Shown piece by piece: positions 6,994-9,587 of a DNA stretch of 9,587 bases (position 1 is the first letter of the stretch; each line of letters begins with the position of its first letter). The position numbers and the translations under genes are program-made. The notes beneath the pieces were generated by a model. That model was not told the origin of the DNA, ran no database searches, and saw nothing but the letters and a program-made list of their open reading frames with translations. Source of the stretch: Pseudomonadota bacterium (GTDB lineage: Bacteria > Pseudomonadota > Alphaproteobacteria > Rhizobiales > Hyphomicrobiaceae); assembly GCA_023428365.1 (NCBI GenBank), contig JAEYYQ010000235.1:1-9587 (forward strand), written 5' to 3'.

Positions 6994-7356
6994 TTAGCGG
7001 GCCGTCGGGAGAATATTACTGATGATGCTGGATGCCGTACTAAAGTCGAATGGCTTCTGCAGCACCGGGACGCCTCGGAACTGAGGGTGCAGATCGGCGG
7101 TGCCATATCCTGTCGCGACGATATATCCAATACCGCGCTCTTGGAGAACCCTACCAACTTCATGCGTCGCCCCGTCGAGAACTTTGACGTCTAGGATCGC
7201 GGCTTGCACGGCAACGCTGTTCAGAAGGTCCATGGCGGCGTCCACGGAACGAGCCGGCCCCACGACCTCACAACCCAATTCTTCAAGCCAATCCTGCAGG
7301 ACTTGCGCGATCAAAGGCTCGTCCTCGACGACTAGGACGCGAGGTGGTGTTGGCAT
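6994..7356 (-). CDS. Single-domain response regulator (receiver only)
   Basis: This 120-residue protein consists of one CheY-like receiver domain. The acidic pair Glu11-Asp12 follows the first strand (VLVVEDE), the phosphoacceptor is Asp56 (ILDVKV), the conserved Thr82 is in VATGYG and Lys101 is in LQKPFD. All residues needed for phosphorylation and switching are present. There is no output domain, so it must act by protein contact or as a phosphate shuttle or sink. It is divergent from a hybrid histidine kinase whose own receiver is a different sequence; such pairs are frequent in Bradyrhizobium and relatives, and the kinase is its likely partner (inference). The ATG at 7356 is preceded by AAGGCAG, a modest ribosome site. 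Confidence 0.95.
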   Translation of the reverse strand: MPTPPRVLVVEDEPLIAQVLQDWLEELGCEVVGPARSVDAAMDLLNSVAVQAAILDVKVLDGATHEVGRVLQERGIGYIVATGYGTADLHPQFRGVPVLQKPFDFSTASSIISNILPTAR

Positions 7357-7398
7357 ATTCTGCCTTGTCTGTTGCTACCGAGAGATTATGAAGAATAC

Positions 7399-7421
7399 CG
7401 TTCGCAGTTTTCTCTGCAACG
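7399..7421. promoter_or_regulatory. Inverted repeat in the receiver / kinase divergent region
   Basis: The sequence CGTT-c-GCAG-(6 bases)-CTGC-AACG forms an 8-bp inverted repeat with one bulged base, in the 89-bp gap between two divergent signalling genes. Just upstream on the plus strand, TTGTCT (7365-7370) and TATGAA (7387-7392), 16 bases apart, are a weak candidate promoter for the kinase; if real, the repeat would sit at the 5' end of the kinase mRNA. The repeat could be an operator for divergent control or an RNA hairpin. Confidence 0.35.
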
Positions 7422-7445
7422 AAATTCAAAGAACGAGATAACACG

Positions 7446-9377
7446 TTGCCTCAGCGCGCAGACCCTATCGTCACTGTCGGCGATCCTGATCGTATGCCGC
7501 GATTGACGTTGGCCATGTTCCTGGCGAGCTTTGCGATGCTTGTGATCGCAGGTTTTGCGTCAATCATGATGGTCAACCGGGCCCGCGATCTGGACAATCA
7601 CATTGCCACGACACTTCAGACGCACCGCGCGGTGAATGATGTTTTGAGTGCAATGCAGGACGCCGAGACGGGCCAGCGCGGATATTTGCTGACCGGCGAC
7701 CTGTCTTATCTCGAGCCGTATCGGGCGTCGGAAACGCAATTGCCGGCGGCCGTCGACAATTTGCGGGAGCTTTTGAAGGGCAACCCCGAACGGGACTCCA
7801 TCATCGCCTCGTTGACGTCCGCGATCGATGGACGCGTCGCGCACCTGCGCAGCGGGATCGAGCTTATGCAGCGGGGTGCCGTTGACGAGGCGCGTCAGCG
7901 CGACAGGCTGAGTGGCGGCAAGGTGCTGATGGACAAAGTGCGCGACCTTCTTGAGCAGCTTTCGCAAGGCAAAATGCAACAGCTTGCGGAGGATCAGGCG
8001 CGGGCTTCCAGCCTCCGGGATTGGCTGATCGTGCTGATCGGCGTCGCGCTGACGTCGGCAGCTCTGATGGCCCTGTTCGTCGGGCGGACACTCCAGCACT
8101 ACATCAGTCGCCTGCATCGACGCACGGAGGAACTCGAGAACGAAGTCAAACTGCGGCTCGTTACTGAGGGCACGTTGCGTCAGGCTCAGAAGATGGAAGC
8201 CATTGGCCAGTTGACCGGCGGACTTGCGCACGATTTTAACAATCTGCTGACGATCGTTATCGGCAACCTTGATACTATGCGGCGGCGATTGGCGAACGCT
8301 GCGCCCGACGAGGATGCAAGCCATCTCCGCGCCATCCTGACGAAGCCGGTCGATCTGGCAATGCAAGGGAGCCGCAGCGCGGCACAGTTGACGCATCGGC
8401 TTTTGGCGTTCTCCCGCCGCCAGGCGTTGGAGCCACGACACGTCGATCTGAATCGTCTCGTCGCCGGCATGTCAGATCTGCTGCGACGGACGCTGGGCGA
8501 AGGCATAAGTGTCGAGACCGTGCTCGCCGGTGGGCTTTGGTCGACGTACGCTGACGCCAACCAAGTCGAGAATGCTCTGCTCAATCTTGTGGTCAATGCG
8601 CGCGATGCCATGCCGGAAGGCGGTCGTCTGACGATCGAGACCGCCAACGCTTATCTCGATGAGGCGTATGCGCGCCACTTCGGTGATGTGGAGCCAGGAC
8701 AGTACGTCCTGCTCAGCGTGACTGACACGGGCAGCGGCATAACGCCGGACCTCATGGAGCGCGTGTTCGAGCCATTCTTTACGACCAAGGACACCGGGCG
8801 TGGTTCGGGGCTTGGTCTCGCCATGGTCCATGGATTCGTCAAGCAATCCGAAGGCCATGTTCGCGTCTATAGTGAAGTGGGTGAAGGCACGACCGTCAAA
8901 ATCTATCTTCCCCGGAGCAATACCAGCGAGCAGGCTCAGGCGCATCCCGCTGGCGATGATAGCGCGGCCGATCCTCTTCCTCGCGCGCGGGCGAAAGAGA
9001 CTCTTCTGGTTGTTGAGGACAATGACGGCGTGCGCGAGTACGCGATCTCCATCCTGGAGGATCTTGGCTACGCGGTGATCGAAGCCTCGAATGTTGCCGA
9101 AGCGCTTCAAAAAATGAAAAGCGCGCCGAAGATCGATCTTCTGTTTACGGATGTCGTTTTGCCGGGCGGCGCGAATGGTCGTGTTTTGGCAGATAAGCTG
9201 TTGGCAGTTTATCCGAAGCTACCGATTCTGTTCACGACCGGCAACACACGCAATGCCATCGTCCACCACGGTCGGTTGGATGCGAACGTCCATCTCCTGC
9301 AGAAGCCCTATACGCAGCAGGAACTGGCTCGCAAGCTGCGCGAGCTTCTCGACGGCGCGAAGCGGAAAAAGCCCTGA
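7446..9377 (+). CDS. Hybrid sensor histidine kinase, CHASE3-HisKA-HATPase-REC
   Basis: This membrane sensor kinase of up to 643 residues has two transmembrane helices (about 20-43 and 192-212) flanking a periplasmic CHASE3 domain, recognisable by QDAETGQRGYLLTGD and SYLEPY (71-92). Next come a short linker with a coiled-coil look (216-250), the HisKA domain with phosphoacceptor His262 (GGLAHDFNNLL), and the ATPase domain with N-box NLVVNARDAMPEGG (380-393), G1 DTGSGI (427-432), F-box FEPFFTTKD (441-449) and G2 GRGSGLGLAM (451-460). After an Ala/Pro-rich linker (492-516) is a C-terminal receiver with Glu524/Asp525, phosphoacceptor Asp569 (FTDVVLPGG), Thr598 and Lys620 (LQKPY). All catalytic residues are intact. 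The frame opens with TTG at 7446; the ATG at 7494 (residue 17) also leaves the first helix whole, and neither has a strong ribosome site. The CHASE3 ligand is unknown. The divergent receiver gene is its probable partner. Confidence 0.95.
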   Translation: MPQRADPIVTVGDPDRMPRLTLAMFLASFAMLVIAGFASIMMVNRARDLDNHIATTLQTHRAVNDVLSAMQDAETGQRGYLLTGDLSYLEPYRASETQLPAAVDNLRELLKGNPERDSIIASLTSAIDGRVAHLRSGIELMQRGAVDEARQRDRLSGGKVLMDKVRDLLEQLSQGKMQQLAEDQARASSLRDWLIVLIGVALTSAALMALFVGRTLQHYISRLHRRTEELENEVKLRLVTEGTLRQAQKMEAIGQLTGGLAHDFNNLLTIVIGNLDTMRRRLANAAPDEDASHLRAILTKPVDLAMQGSRSAAQLTHRLLAFSRRQALEPRHVDLNRLVAGMSDLLRRTLGEGISVETVLAGGLWSTYADANQVENALLNLVVNARDAMPEGGRLTIETANAYLDEAYARHFGDVEPGQYVLLSVTDTGSGITPDLMERVFEPFFTTKDTGRGSGLGLAMVHGFVKQSEGHVRVYSEVGEGTTVKIYLPRSNTSEQAQAHPAGDDSAADPLPRARAKETLLVVEDNDGVREYAISILEDLGYAVIEASNVAEALQKMKSAPKIDLLFTDVVLPGGANGRVLADKLLAVYPKLPILFTTGNTRNAIVHHGRLDANVHLLQKPYTQQELARKLRELLDGAKRKKP

Positions 9378-9500
9378 GCGGGACATCTGAAGCTTGACGG
9401 TTTCGTCGGCGCTAGGCTGCGTTTCATCGTAAATGATGCCCGTGGCGCAGTGCCCACGTTCAACGTCTTGCGATAAATTGCACAAAGACGATTGCAAAAT

Positions 9501-9512
9501 AATGATATCATT
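9501..9512. promoter_or_regulatory. AT-rich 12-bp palindrome, possible operator
   Basis: AATGATATCATT is a perfect palindrome in the AT-rich segment upstream of a possible new gene. It overlaps one copy of a direct repeat ATTGAT (9510-9515 and 9520-9525). The position suits a transcription-factor site. The core TGATATCA recalls operators bound by small dimeric repressors such as antitoxins, but no such gene is visible here, so this is only a suggestion. Confidence 0.3.
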
Positions 9513-9533
9513 GATACGTATTGATTGTTGGGG

Positions 9534-9587
9534 ATGGAGCGATCGCCCATTAAAGCAGACGATGGAAGAGGCGTTGGAAAATGGCCC
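9534..9587 (+). other. Possible 5' end of a gene cut by the window edge
   Basis: Two plus-strand frames stay open to the last base. One starts with ATG at 9534 (first residues MERSPIKADDGRG), directly after GGGG, with alternative TTG starts at 9525 and 9528. The other starts at ATG 9502 or ATG 9562 (MEEALENG from 9562) and has the more GC-rich third codon positions typical of this window. Neither has a clear ribosome site at normal spacing and I recognise neither peptide. With so few codons I cannot tell which, if either, is real. Confidence 0.25.

Larger units (their letters stand above)
9378..9587. other. Non-coding tail after the kinase gene
   Basis: These 210 bases after the kinase stop codon hold no complete gene. 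No hairpin with a T-run is seen, so the kinase terminator is not identified. A small palindrome ACGTT-C-AACGT lies at 9456-9466. From about 9470 to 9530 the composition turns markedly AT-rich compared with the rest of the window, as expected of a promoter region for a gene entering from the left of the window edge. Confidence 0.5.

Noticed and set aside
7560..8441. A 293-codon open frame on the minus strand inside the kinase gene
   Set aside because: It lies wholly antisense to well-conserved kinase domains, is rich in Arg and Gln, and shows no recognisable domain; it is a by-product of GC-rich codon use.
8472..9110. A 212-codon minus-strand frame within the kinase gene
   Set aside because: It is antisense to the ATPase and linker coding sequence, with no motif or ribosome site.
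9441..9458. CGTGG/CCACG stem after the kinase gene as a terminator
   Set aside because: The stem is only 5 bp with a mismatched interior and no T-run follows.

Overview
The window reads as ordinary chromosome from an alphaproteobacterium of the Hyphomicrobiales (Bradyrhizobium/Rhodopseudomonas/Afipia-like). The reasons are a GC-rich composition, tightly packed genes, the N-terminal style of the MsrA, a TRAP permease of the 4TM/12TM fused type, and a CHASE3 hybrid histidine kinase paired with a single-domain receiver. The taxonomic call is an inference from protein style; no marker gene is present. I see no insertion sequence, phage gene, CRISPR array, tRNA or rRNA.

Layout. (1) 1-1817, envelope and stress proteins: msrA (+) and mepA (-) converge on a shared hairpin terminator. 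mepA is read away from a divergent gene for a small alpha/beta-hydrolase (1818-2522, +). (2) 2519-6805, a minus-strand block that reads, in transcription order, fused TRAP permease, DUF1028 protein, MFS transporter. The MFS stop codon overlaps the hydrolase stop codon tail to tail. The 32-bp gap between DUF1028 and MFS and the good Shine-Dalgarno sequences before both suggest one transcript, possibly including the TRAP gene 112 bp upstream. (3) 6994-9377, a signalling pair: a stand-alone receiver protein (-) and a membrane hybrid histidine kinase (+) divergent from an 89-bp intergenic region that contains an inverted repeat. (4) 9378-9587, a mostly non-coding tail with an AT-rich 12-bp palindrome and perhaps the first codons of another gene cut off by the window edge.

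How they may work together. MsrA repairs oxidised methionine and MepA trims peptidoglycan cross-links in the periplasm; they share only a terminator. The TRAP/DUF1028/MFS block looks like a transport-and-processing unit: a secondary importer, a predicted Ntn-type hydrolase and a second carrier, with substrate unknown. No TRAP substrate-binding protein gene is seen in the window. The kinase and receiver probably form a phosphotransfer pair. Neither has a DNA-binding output, so the final target must be encoded elsewhere.

No clearly new biological system is visible. The points most worth checking are the DUF1028-linked transport block, the extra hydrophobic insert in the TRAP permease, the hairpin abutting the MFS ribosome binding site, and the inverted repeat between the two signalling genes.
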